In this document: positions 11,901 to 23,251 of the stretch, one piece after another
Position numbering within the stretch: the stretch's first letter is position 1
Layout: every line of letters begins with the position of its first letter
Source of the DNA: Meloidogyne chitwoodi
Taxonomy: Eukaryota > Nematoda > Chromadorea > Rhabditida > Meloidogynidae
DNA length: 64,000 nt
Reading direction: 5' to 3'
Assembly (NCBI GenBank): GCA_015183035.1
Contig: JACZZP010000013.1
Location: 1,798,001 to 1,862,000, forward strand
Notes under the pieces: model-generated
What the model was told of the DNA's origin: nothing
Database searches by the model: none
What the model saw: the letters and a program-made list of their open reading frames with translations, nothing else
Program-made: the position numbers and the translations under genes

Positions 11901-12778
11901 CTTGTTCAGCAGGTTCTTCTAATAATCAACAACCAAGTTTTTTAACTTTAATTGAACATCGGAGATTAACTCAATTGGACCCAAAATTATTTACACTTTC
12001 GGGACAAGCAGCAAGTAGATGGGCAGGATTGCCAATTTATGAATTAATTAGACAGCGTAATAAACCAAAAGATGCACCAAAAAAAGCAAAAGATGTACAA
12101 TTCTTTTTACCAACAATTGAAACATCTAAAGGTGTTATTTTTAGTGAAGAATTATTTAAAAAAGAAGAAAATAATGAAAAAAGACCAATGATTCATGCAA
12201 AAAGACAATTAGAAGAATTTCAAACAGAATGGGGAGAAAAATTGTTGAGGTAAGAAAATATTTGAATATAGGGATAACGCTTCTTTATTAAAAATGAGTA
12301 CATTAATTATTGAAAATTAAATTAAAAAATATACTTTTAAGAGCAGAAAGCAACGAAGATTTTTCTCAAATATTTAATCAATTGAAAGATCAAAGTTTGG
12401 CTTCAATAGATTTCCAAATTAGAGCATTAAATACATTAAAACTTGGTCAATTTGTAGCAATGTTAATTTCTATATTAGAAACTAGAAGAGATTTTGATTT
12501 AATTCAAAGTTATTTGGCTGCATTTTTAAATATTCATCATGAAAATATTTGGATTGGAACAAAAAGAAGAGAAGAAGATGTTAAATCTGTTGATGAAAAA
12601 TTGGAAAAAGATGAACAAAAAATACTTTTAAAGGTTTGAAAAATTTTAATATTTTTTAATTTTTTTAAAGAATTTACAAAGGTTACTTGAACTTCAAAAG
12701 AATGTTGTAAAAGAAATTCAACCTATTTTTGATCAAAATATCTCACTTATTGCTTTTACAAAAAGCGCATTAATATAA
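8984..12778 (+). CDS. WDR36: U3 snoRNP / small-subunit processome WD protein, WDR36/UTP21
   Basis: This gene acts in nucleolar 18S rRNA processing. The N-terminal half shows WD40 blades such as ILVGSSDGRMRIWNIKSGK, ALAFRTDGVDTLVSANSEGS and VVTGSADGKIYFWKFG, arranged as the family's double propeller. The C-terminal Utp21 domain is recognisable from LDPKLFTLSGQAASRWAGL, followed by the helical tail to the stop at 12776-12778. About 15 short introns interrupt it. The first exon 8984-9049 joins phase-correctly to an exon starting near 9102. An acidic linker (IDEEEEEDEQTSGGE) separates the propellers from the Utp21 domain. The start lies 191 bp after the CDC16 stop, the shortest gap in this run of genes. 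Confidence 0.93.
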
Positions 12779-13194
12779 AAAACATTGATACATACATATT
12801 TTGTTTGTTGATTTTTTTAAAATTTTATTGTTAATTTTTTAATAATATAAATATATTAGTATTATTGTTGTTTTTTGTAACGTGTCTCTACGTTTATATT
12901 TTTTCAAATCAATTATTAAATAAGTTTTTAATTGTAAAGACCGGTAAATAACTCAGTGAATACCATTTTATTTGAGCAATTATCTTTTAGCATATTTGTG
13001 GCGTTTTATATTTATTTATCTTGCTATTTTCTCTTTATCTCTAACCTCTTTATTTAAAATACTATTTTCGATTAACCTCCCGCGACTAACCTGTCTTTAC
13101 CCGATTTGTTTTGCTGGATTTATTTATGAAATATTTTTATTTTTTAGTATTCAAAATTATTTCAGGGAAGATATTATTATAATCTTAAAAATAA

Positions 13195-14032
<838 letters not shown>

Positions 14033-14498
14033 ACTAGATTAAAAAGGGGAGAAAATTCTTTTGGATGACGGGAAAAGAGTGAAGAGACTTTTTTGTTTGT
14101 GCCTGTTGACTATGACACCGTTATATTTAAAAAAATTTTCTGATGTGATTTGCGTGTTATTTAATGTTTTTTATTATTTAAATAATTAATTATTATAAAT
14201 ATCAATTTATATGACCCCTTTTTTGCTTAAAAATATAAAATTGTTAAGAGAAATGTCCAAACACATTCACATCAATATTTTTTTGTTAAATATCAATTAC
14301 ACCTGTAATTTTATTTAAATTGCTCCTTAAAATAATCAAAAAAAAATATTTCTTTTTTTAATGGAAAGTTTTGACTTTGGTTTGTATTAAACTTTTGTTT
14401 TTTTAAAGGAATATTTTGTTATTTATATACATATTTAAAATATTTTTGTTAGATTTTTTAATTAAAATTTATTTTTAACTTTTTTGAAGAAAAGGTAA
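14033..14498. other. Spacer between ARF and GatA
   Basis: This is AT-rich spacer holding the ARF 3' UTR and the GatA 5' flank. I see no additional gene or repeat. Confidence 0.5.
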
Positions 14499-17310
14499 AT
14501 GAATACAGCTTTAGAAAAAATTAGAGCCTCAACAGCAAGAGTTAAAGAATTACGTCATTTAAATTTTATTATAACCGAAACTTTTGATTTGGCTGAAAAA
14601 CATTGTAAAGATGCTGTTAGAAATGGAAAACAACCTTTCGAAGTTGTTGTAAAGGACAATTATGCGTTTGTTTTTTTTTTAATTTAATTGATTTTTGGGG
14701 TTATTGTGGAGGATTTTGGGAGTAATATTTTTCGCAAGTGACGGAGATATAAGTTCTCTACCATTTAACATTTTTAAAAACTTGAATTAATAAAAGTATA
14801 TAATTTAATTATTTTTTTAGTGTTAAAGATGTCCGTATGACTTGTGCTTCAAAAATGCTTAAAGATTTTGTAGCTCCATATACAGCAACTTGTGTACAAC
14901 GACTTTTGGTTAATGGTTGTTTTTTTTTATAAAAATTTTTAAATAAGATTTAAAGAGTTTAATTAGATTATTTTACGATTAAAGTTTAAAACAAAAATAT
15001 TTTTTTAATTTTTAAAGAAATTTTCTTTTTTTAAAGGTGGATGTTTAATTGGAAAATCAAATATGGATGAATTTGGTATATTTTTAGAAAGAAAATTTTA
15101 ATTTTTTTTAAATTTATAGCAATGGGTTCCACATGTACGCATGGATGTTTTGGCCCTGTTAAGCATTCTATTTATGCAAATAAACAATTTATTGAAAGAG
15201 AAAATAATTTTGATGATGATGATTTTATAATAGCTGGAGGATCATCTGGCGGTTGTGCTGTTGCAGTTGCTACTGATGTTGCTAAGGTTTTTTTTGACTT
15301 TGAACAAAATTATTTTTAATAAAATTAAAATAAATATTAACAGAATATTTTGTTAGAAACTTGTTAAAATAGACCTGAATAAAATTTAATTTTCTCTGTT
15401 TTTAGACACTTATATTTTTCAAATTCTTTTATTCATCAAACAAAATAGCATAAAACATTAAAAAACAATAAAATAGGTACTATTCCGTTATCCCCACACT
15501 TTGCGGACAAAGTTTTTGCGGACACCCCAGTTTGGCAATGTAGCAAATGTCACCAACTTCATTGATCCAGAAACTGGATGTAATACTCAAAAAGTGGAAA
15601 GAATGTGGGGCAGTGCAAAATGGCGTAATAAGAAACATCGAGGAACAGCAAGTCATCATTTGGAAAGTTATTTTGCAGAATTTATGTGGAGGAAAATGAT
15701 TGGTGATGGAGATGTTTTTGAAGAAATTATGCGTGCTTGGGGAAAATATTGGCCTTTTGATTGATTTATTTTTTATAAATATATTTTCTCTTTTAAAATA
15801 TAAAATAAAATTTGTCCGCAAAAACTTTGTCCGCAAAGTGTGGGGATAACGGAATAGTACCATAAAATATTTAATTTCTTTTTTAAGTGTGCTTTAGCTA
15901 GTGATACTGGTGGTTCTACACGTTATCCAGCTGTTTTAAATGGCGTTTTTGGATTTAAACCTTCATATGGACATCTGTCACGACATGGTTTAGTTCCTTT
16001 GGCTAATGCTTTGGATACTCCCTCAATTATAACAAAATCAATTTCTGACTGTAAACGTTATTTTGGTTAGTTTATTTTAATTTTTATGGACATCTATTTA
16101 TATCTATAGGGGGAATTCAACTATCATCTAAAAACGTTTAGGCGAGAGTATAAAGTATATTAAAAAAGAGTATTTAAGTAGTGGTCCGATAGCTAAGTGG
16201 GATAGCCCTAATGAGGAGGTCGTAGGATCGAATCCTGCCAGTGGTAAACTTTTAAATATTTTGTAATTTTAATATTTTTTCAGAAATGATGAAAGGCCAT
16301 GACCCAATGGATATTACTACATTACCAGAGAATTTACATTCTCAAAATGTTCAAAAAATTCCAAAAAATTTGAATCAACTAACAATTGGAATTATCAAAG
16401 TTTTTTTATTTTTAATTAAAATTTAATTTAATTTTTAAGTATGAAAGAACAAATTTACTTTCTAAAGAAGCTGAGAATTCTTTTAAAAAAGCAATTAATT
16501 TGTTAACCTCTAAAGGAGTAAAAATAAAGGAAATAAAAATTCCACATTTAGAATATGCTGTAAATTGTTATTCTATTATTGTTGATGTTGAAATTGCTTC
16601 AAATATGGCAAGGTTTTTTTTAATTAATTTATTTTTTTAATAAATTTTAAACTCTTTTTATTTACATTTCTGAGTCAATATTTTAAATTTTAATAAAAAA
16701 ATTATTTTTTTTTTAAAGATTTGATGGTATTCGTTATGGTTATAATTGTAAAAATAGCAGTAAAGAAGAACACTTAATTAATGACGATTCTTTTATTTCT
16801 TATATAACCAGAAATAGAACAGAATCTCTTGGAGATGCTGTTAAAAGACGTATTTTTTCTGGAAATTTTTATTCTTTACAAGAGTTTGTTTTTCTTTAAT
16901 TTTTTAATTTTTATTTTTAAAGAAATTATAATAAATACGTTAATAAAGCAGCAAAAATTCAAAGACTTTTACAAAAAGATTTTTCAATAGCTTTTAATAA
17001 AGATAATATTCATTGTATTTTAACTCCAATATCTCGACATTCTGCCCCTTTATTTTCTCAAATTAAAAAACAAAGTAGAGAAGAACAAAGATTAGATGAT
17101 TATTTTATGGCACCTACTAATCTTTGCGGTTTTTTTTTTAAATTTATTTTTTTATTATTATTTTAATTATTTTTAGGTCTCCCTTCAATTGCAATTCCTT
17201 ATTCAAAATGTTCTCGTGGATTACCCTTGGGTATTCAATTAATTGCTCCTTATTTGGAAGATTTTGGATTACTCGAAATTAGTCAAATGTTTGTTGAAAT
17301 ATTAGAATAA
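14499..17310 (+). CDS. QRSL1: Mitochondrial glutamyl-tRNA(Gln) amidotransferase subunit A (GatA/QRSL1)
   Basis: This is an amidase-signature enzyme of the mitochondrial GatCAB complex, which converts Glu-tRNA(Gln) to Gln-tRNA(Gln). The Ser-cisSer-Lys triad is readable: Lys in [10 protein letters not shown], the bridging Ser in [14 protein letters not shown] and the nucleophile in [20 protein letters not shown]. Downstream blocks [20 protein letters not shown] and [11 protein letters not shown] fit GatA better than fatty-acid amide hydrolase. Exon 1 is 14499-14665 and the TAA is 17308-17310. About ten short introns interrupt the gene. The intron 15287-15887 is enlarged by a Merlin-type MITE, and the intron after 16065 contains a tRNA-like sequence. 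Introns and eukaryotic splicing rule out a recent bacterial acquisition. Confidence 0.92.
15476..15861 (+). mobile_element. Merlin-type MITE carrying the C-terminal end of a transposase
   Basis: Perfect 48-bp terminal inverted repeats (15476-15523 and 15814-15861, starting GGTACTATTCCGTTATCCCC) are flanked by the perfect 8-bp duplication ATAAAATA (15468-15475 and 15862-15869). An internal plus-strand frame to 15764 reads as the end of an ISXO2/IS1595-like DDE transposase: [20 protein letters not shown] then [10 protein letters not shown]. Merlin is the eukaryotic superfamily related to these insertion sequences, and its target duplications are 8-9 bp. The N-terminal and central parts of the transposase are missing, so it is an internally deleted derivative. 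It sits in a GatA intron and should be spliced out. Confidence 0.85.
16183..16246 (+). other. tRNA-like sequence in a GatA intron
   Basis: The sequence has a D-arm-like GCTAAGTGGGATAGC and a T-arm GTAGG-ATCGAAT-CCTGC with a good 5-bp stem. Between them is a possible anticodon arm with a 7-nt loop (CCT-AATGAGG-AGG). The acceptor stem does not pair and U33 is absent, so a working tRNA is unlikely. It ends in CAGTGGTAAACT, similar to the 18536 copy. Confidence 0.5.
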
Positions 17311-18786
17311 TTTAATTTTTAAAATTAATTTTGTTAATTTTTTTAATAAAAATGACCTCTTTTTTATTTAAAAAACACTTCTTTTACTAAATTTTTATGA
17401 CGTGAACTCCTGTACTTGTATTTATTTATTTATTTTTTGTTCCTTTAAAATTTTTTTTAAAGTAAAACCCGCTCTGTGGTTAAAGAGTAGTAAAGGGAAA
17501 AGCATTATTAAAGAAGAAGAAAAAATAAAAAGAGAGAATTCTATTTGCCAACTCTCTAATTGCAAACAAAAAACAGACGAATATTTATTTATTTATTTGT
17601 GCCATTCTTTCTTTTTTTTTTAAATATTAGAAAAAGGGAGGACCTTTTCATTGGTTTTCAGGAAAATAAATAAATATAAAAAAATTTTTTCTTTTATTTT
17701 TTTATTTTTTTCTTCTTAAAGAACGTGCCAACTACCTCTTAAATAATTCTTTTTTTATTAAAAAAAATATGTTTAATATTATAAAAAATATGTTATATAT
17801 TAAAAATGAGAGAAAATAATAATAACTTAAATTAATCATTTTTCTTTTCAATTTATTATTCCAAAAATTTTGAAAAATATTTTATTATTAATTAAAAAAA
17901 TTTTTATATATAAATAATAAGAATATTTTCTTACAATTTTTCTTTTTTATTTGATTTCAATTTTATTAAATTAATTTTTATTAAAAATTTTAACAAAATA
18001 ATTTAATTTTTTAAAATGTAGAGATGAACATTTTTATTATTTTTTATTTATCCATTTTATTTTTTAATTTTCTCCATAGGGGATAAAGGGGGGAGTGTCT
18101 CCCTTTTTTACTTAATAAAGCAGAAAAATAAAAAAAAATAAAAAAAAATTCAAGTGTGTGAATTTAAAAGAATTGTTTTTATATAAATAAATAAAAAATA
18201 AAATTATATAAATATAAAGCAATGCTTTATTTATTTAAAACTTTTTTTTTTTCATAAATTAAATAGTAAAAAGGAAGGGAAAGTACACACGCATTTTACC
18301 TTTTTTTTTTATTTTTTTAAAGTTTGCGGTTCAATAGATTTTTTGATTGTCAGTTATTTATTTTTAAAAATATTAGCTTTTATTCAAAATATTTTTTAAA
18401 GTGCTTTCCTTTCTTATTTTTTTAAATAGAAAATTTTAAAGTTAACTAAATTTAAGCAAAATATTTTTTCCTTTCAAAGAATAAAAATTTCTAACCGTTC
18501 TTTAACTGTTATATTCAAGTTTAGTTATGGGAAGTCGGTTGGTGTGGTGGTGAAAGGGTTTGGCTACTAGTGGTAAAGGTGTAAGGTTCGAAGCCGAGCA
18601 GTGGATAACTATTTGCTTTTTGTATTATTTTAATTCTAAGAGATATTTAAGCATTTTTCTTTGTTTTTAATAATTAAAAATAATTTTTTAGATTAAAAAA
18701 ATGAGAAATAATTTGTTTTATTTTAAATATTTCTCTCAACAACAAACAAATTTATTTTTTATTAATTATACCTTTAAAATTTGAAA
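17311..18786. other. AT-rich intergenic region
   Basis: This is very AT-rich spacer with many homopolymer runs. A 73-codon frame at 17402-17623 is low-complexity and unconvincing. The only structured element I see is a tRNA-like segment at 18536-18603. Confidence 0.6.
18536..18603 (+). other. tRNA-like sequence upstream of the Ly6-like gene
   Basis: A box A-like start (GTGGTGGTGAAAGGG) is followed about 45 nt later by a box B-like GGTTCGAAGCC, then AGCAGTGGATAACT. It resembles a degenerate tRNA or the head of a tRNA-derived short element. The acceptor stem does not pair. Confidence 0.45.
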
Positions 18787-19601
18787 ATGAGGAGAATATT
18801 TTTCCCTCTTTTATTTTTACCTCTTTCAACTACAGCAATTATTTTTAACTCAGATGATGGTTAGTTATACATATATATTTTTTTAAATTTATTTTATTTA
18901 TTTTTAGAAACAGGAGGGACTCGTTGTTTTTGTGATAAAAAGGCAAAAATAATTTAAATAAAATAAAAAATTATTTAAAATTATTTTACCCAATTTTTAG
19001 ACTTGTGGAGGAGGAGCTTTAGTTTGTTCAGGTAAATATTGTCTTATTGGACTTTATAATGATGATGAATCGGGTAATAGTCGGTTAGAACAACATTGTA
19101 TAGATGAACAATTATATCCTAATAAAAAAATTGGATGTGAAAAAGAATGGCAAAAATGGTCAGAGGTTTGATTTTTTTAAATTAAAAAAAAATTATTTAA
19201 GTTAAAAATTTATATAAAAAAAATTAAATTTAAAGGTATGTATATGTGAAGAAAATCTTTGTAATACTTTTGCCTTTCTTCGCTCACAAATTGACGATTA
19301 TAACGAAGAACAGCAAAGATTAATTGCCTCAGATTATGTAAAATTAAAAAAAAAATTCTTATTTATTTATTTTTTAAAGTCAGACTCAAGTGTCCTTAGT
19401 CGTTGGAAGGAAACAACAAGGGGTGGACGAAATTCAAATAATAATAATGATAACAATCACCTTGATCAAAATGAGCCAAATATGCGGAGATGGATGACGG
19501 AAAGGCAAAATCGTCAACCTCATCAAGGTCGTGGCGCACATCTTGTTCTTTTACTTGTTGTACTTCCTTTAGTTGTTGGAGCTTTTACTGTAATAAAATA
19601 A
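18787..19601 (+). CDS. Ly6/three-finger-like secreted, probably GPI-anchored protein
   Basis: Five exons (18787-18859, 18908-18942, 19001-19165, 19236-19337, 19380-19601) give 198 aa. Residues 1-19 form a signal peptide (RRIFFPLLFLPLSTTA). A Cys-rich domain follows (RCFCDKK, TCGGGALVCSGKYC, HCIDE, IGCEKEW, VCICEENLCN), and the CxCxxxLCN ending is the Ly6/uPAR signature. Then comes an Asn/Asp-rich linker and a C-terminal hydrophobic stretch (LVLLLVVLPLVVGAFTVI) suitable for GPI attachment. Exon 2 can only be closed by a GC-AG intron (AAG|GCAAAA...TTTTTAG at 18943-19000); no GT donor is available in the right place. Ligand and role are unknown. The gene was found by joining exons; no single frame shows it. 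Confidence 0.8.
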
Positions 19602-19611
19602 TTTATAATAA

Positions 19612-19965
19612 AATAAAAGGAAAATAAATAAAAATGTGTTTTTTCGGAAAATAAATAAAAATGTGTTTTTTCCGGAAAATAAATAAAAATGTGTTTTTTC
19701 GGAAAATAAATAAAAATGTGTTTTTTCCGGAAAATAAATAAAAATGTGTTTTTTCCGGAAAATAAATAAAAATGTGTTTTTTCCGGAAAATAAATAAAAA
19801 TGTGTTTTTTCCGGAAAATAAATAAAAATGTGTTTTTTCCGGAAAATAAATAAAAATGTGTTTTTTTCGGAAAATAAATAAAAATGTGTTTTTTCCGTTA
19901 AATAAATAAAAATGTGTTTTTTCCGGAAAATAAATAAAAATGTGTTTTTTTCCGGTAAATAAAAA
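19612..19965 (+). repeat. Minisatellite, about 12 copies of a 28-bp unit
   Basis: The unit is GGAAAATAAATAAAAA followed by TGTGTTTTTTCC, repeated 12 times with small changes in the C/G and T runs. It begins about 10 bp after the stop codon of the Ly6-like gene. Every unit holds AATAAA followed by a TGTGTTTTTT tract, the arrangement of a polyadenylation signal plus a GU/U-rich element. Unit junctions form the palindrome TTTCCGGAAA. Confidence 0.9.
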
Positions 19966-20169
19966 TAAATAAAAATATTTATTTTGTATTTTTCAGGTTT
20001 TTCTGGTTTTTCTCAATTATCACTGCAAAATGCTCTGAATTTTGACTGCCAACACTGTGAAATACTTTTTTAATTTAATCGAAATAAAATCAAAGAAAAT
20101 ACATTTTCGGAAATATATTTATATATTCATTTCCGGAAAATACGTAAATTAAAAAACTCTGATTTTTTT

Positions 20170-20481
20170 GAATGTTTTGTAAACAATGCATGTGGTTTTC
20201 CTTTAACACTTCGTTTCAAGCCAATGTTACAAAGAGGAGCAGATTTAATTTCTTAGATGCTGCTTTGGTCTCTTCTGCTTCTTGGTATTTTCTTAATGTT
20301 TTTGGTCTTCGTTCTGTTTATGCTTTGGTTTTGGGTGGTGAAAATGCTGCAGATCAGATGGATGAACAAGCAAGATGGGATGAATGCACAACAACAAATG
20401 TCTGAAGGACAAGATCCAAAAGCTGCTTTTAAAGCTGAATGTGAAGCTTTACAATTATATACACACTCTTTTAAAGTATAA
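20170..20481 (+). pseudogene. EMC3: Broken fragment of ER membrane complex subunit 3 (EMC3)
   Basis: An intron-free stretch reads [19 protein letters not shown], then, after a one-base shift, [20 protein letters not shown] and [16 protein letters not shown] second shift near 20375 leads to QDPKAAFKAECEALQ. This is the C-terminal half of EMC3, a membrane-protein insertase subunit of the ER membrane complex. Two frameshifts and the missing N-terminal half make it non-functional. It could be one captured exon or a retro-copied fragment. No poly(A) tail or flanking duplication is evident. It lies between the minisatellite and the large palindrome. Confidence 0.85.
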
Positions 20482-21270
20482 AATGATATTTTTGTATTTT
20501 TAAATTTATTATTTGTTTGATTTGAAATTAAAAAAGCTTTGTTTTGGGAGATCCGTGTTTTGCTTTATTTTAAGATTTGAATTGGCGTGCATTTTGGCAA
20601 AAAAGAAACAATTATGTGTTTAATTTGAGAAATAGTGTAAGCAGAGTTATGAAGAAATAAAAAGTAAAAAATAAACGAAGTTATACACAGAAAATTAAAG
20701 AAATAGTGTTGGCAGAGATAAAAAGAAGAAAGATCTCCGAAAAAGCAGAATGGTCAGTTCCGTACCGCCAGTCAGTCCCAGTCAATTCCTACTGTATTTT
20801 AGGAACTTTTTGTCAAATGTTAAATCCATCCTAAACATTATCATTCGAAAGAGCTTGAAAAACTGAATCGATTGAGCTTTTCAGATATTAAAAGTTTACT
20901 ATAGAAGTTGAGATATGCGCTCCCGAAATTCTGGAGGATATAATGACTTACCCACAAAATTTTGTTTGAACATATCTCCTTTAATCTGGTACCTAAATCT
21001 ATAAATTTTGGGTCAAAGACAGATCAACCAATTGCTTATTATCCTACAATTTTGTTTGTCAATTCGTTCAATTTGTGCCGAGATATGGATGAATAAAGAT
21101 TCTACGGCATAATTTTTATGAAAATACCTTAATTTCCTTTAATTTAATTTTTAAGGTTTTCTAAATAAAATAGCAATTTAAAATTTTGACTAAATAATGC
21201 CCATTATGTCAAGGAATTTAATAAAATTAAAATTAAAAATTTTCCACCATCCAGTTTCCCGTAAAAAATT

Positions 21271-21352
21271 AATTTCCACGAGAAGGATTCGAACCTTGGT
21301 CATTTTTTCTCATTTCTCCCCTAAAACTTAGAAATTCTCCACTTAACCAAAA
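21271..21352 (-). other. tRNA-like segment in the left arm of palindrome copy 1
   Basis: On the minus strand, TTGGTTAAGTGGAGAA (box A-like) is followed by AAGGTTCGAATCC (a good box B) and TCTCGTGG. The mirror copy in the right arm is at about 23170-23251 on the plus strand. It could act as an internal RNA polymerase III promoter. The spacing between boxes is close to that of a tRNA. Confidence 0.5.
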
Positions 21353-23169
21353 ATAAATTTATTCTCCCCTAAATTTTCTCAATATTCAGGAGCTTGTATC
21401 TCGACTTCTATATGATATTAGAGATAAATGAATAGCTCATTTAAATCAGCTTTTCGAGCTCTTTCAAATGATGTATGTCTCGGCCAAAACTTACCAATAG
21501 TTTAAAAGCTAAAAAATATAATTTATCTATTACCCCCAAATTTTCAAATGCTCCTAGCACCTTTCTGAAAAAAATTTAACGGTAAAATTTTTTAAAAATT
21601 TTTGTCAGAAAATTCAAAATAAAATTGTCTAAAATTGTGCGCTTTTGGATAGTCAATACCATACTTTTGAGCTGAGTAATGAGCTCTTGAAGTTCTGGTG
21701 GTAATGGATTACACCAAAACTTTGAGAGATCACAGCGTCTTTCATTCGGGACCTAGAATCCTAAATTTTAGGCTAAAGATGGATCAGACAATGATCTAAA
21801 GTTGTTATCATTGATAAGTCCATTCGACCTATTTTGACCGAGATATGTGCTTCCGAAATTTTGGGTGGATCCAAGGCTTTGTTTGATCATAACTCAGTTA
21901 ATTTGGGATCTAAATCTATAAATTTTTGGTCAATGATAAATATACCAATGGCTTATTATCATACAAATTTTTTAGTCAATTCATTCAATTTGAGCCGAGA
22001 TATGGATCCATTATTCCCAAAATTTCAAATGCTCCTACCACCTATAAATAATGAAATATTAGTGAAAATTTTTGAAAAATTTTTACCAAAAAATTATAAA
22101 TAATTGTCTAAATATATTGACAAAATTTTATCAAGTTTTATCCGTGGATTAAGGTTTGGTGATATTTTTTAATTCCTGCTTAGACTCAAAATGACCTTAA
22201 TTAAATTGAATATTTTATATTTTTCGAATATTTGATATTATGAAATTTTTACATTTTTTATTGAATAATGCATAAATATCAAAATGTCAAATATTCGAAA
22301 AATATAAAATATTCAATTTAATTAAGGTCATTTTGAGTCTAAGCAGGAATTAAAAAATCTCGTCGAACGTTAATGACTGAACAGAACTTGATAAAATTTT
22401 GTCAATATATTTGGACAATTATTTCTAATTTTTTGGCAAAAATTTTTCAAAAATTTTCACTAATATTTCATTATTTATAGGTGCTAGGAGCATTTGAAAT
22501 TTTGGGAATAATGGATCCATATCTCGGCTCAAATTGAATGAATTGACTAAAAAATTTGTATGATAATAATTCATTGGTTGATCTGTCTTTGACCAAAAAT
22601 TTATAGATTTAGATCCCAAATTAACTGAGTTATGATCAAACAAAGCCTTGGATCCACCCAAAATTTCGGAAGCACATATCTCGGTCAAAATAGGTCGAAT
22701 GGACTTATCAATGATAACAACTTTAGATCATTGTCTGATCCATCTTTAGCCTAAAATTTAGGATTCTAGGTCCCGAATGAAAGACGCTGTGATCTCTCAA
22801 AGTTTTGGTGTAATCCATTACCACCAGAACTTCAAGAGCTCATTACTCAGCTCAAAAGTATGGTATTGACTATCCAAAAGCGCACAATTTTAGACAATTT
22901 TATTTTGAATTTTCTGACAAAAATTTTTAAAAAATTTTACCGTTAAATTTTTTTCAGAAAGGTGCTAGGAGCATTTGAAAATTTGGGGGTAATAGATAAA
23001 TTATATTTTTTAGCTTTTAAACTATTGGTAAGTTTTGGCCGAGACATACATCATTTGAAAGAGCTCGAAAAGCTGATTTAAATGAGCTATTCATTTATCT
23101 CTAATATCATATAGAAGTCGAGATACAAGCTCCTGAATATTGAGAAAATTTAGGGGAGAATAAATTTAT

Positions 23170-23251
23170 TTTTGGTTAAGTGGAGAATTTCTAAGTTTTA
23201 GGGGAGAAATGAGAAAAAATGACCAAGGTTCGAATCCTTCTCGTGGAAATT
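23170..23251 (+). other. tRNA-like segment in the right arm of palindrome copy 1
   Basis: This is the mirror image of the left-arm segment, with GGTTAAGTGG then GGTTCGAATCC. The two copies would transcribe outward from the centre, each into its own distal arm. Confidence 0.5.

Noticed and set aside
15501..15764. Independent gene inside the GatA intron
   Set aside because: The frame is bounded by terminal inverted repeats and a target duplication and is only the end of a transposase, so it belongs to the Merlin-type element.
14499..17310. Bacterial horizontal transfer of the amidase gene
   Set aside because: The amidase signature looks bacterial because GatA is of mitochondrial origin. The gene has about ten normal short introns and host-like composition.
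17402..17623. 73-codon plus-strand frame in the GatA-Ly6 gap
   Set aside because: Low-complexity Phe/Lys/Tyr text in AT-rich spacer, with no splice partners or homology.
19612..19965. Possible CRISPR-like array
   Set aside because: Units are contiguous 28-bp copies with no unique spacers, in a nuclear eukaryotic context. It is a minisatellite.
21834..22103. 87-89-codon frame starting MTEICASEILGG, present four times (also 22425-22688, 62042-62311, 62626-62895)
   Set aside because: It occurs only as mirror copies inside the palindrome arms, so its persistence follows from arm identity. It has no recognisable domain, and related text in the degenerate internal copies is broken. Kept as part of the repeat, not as a gene.
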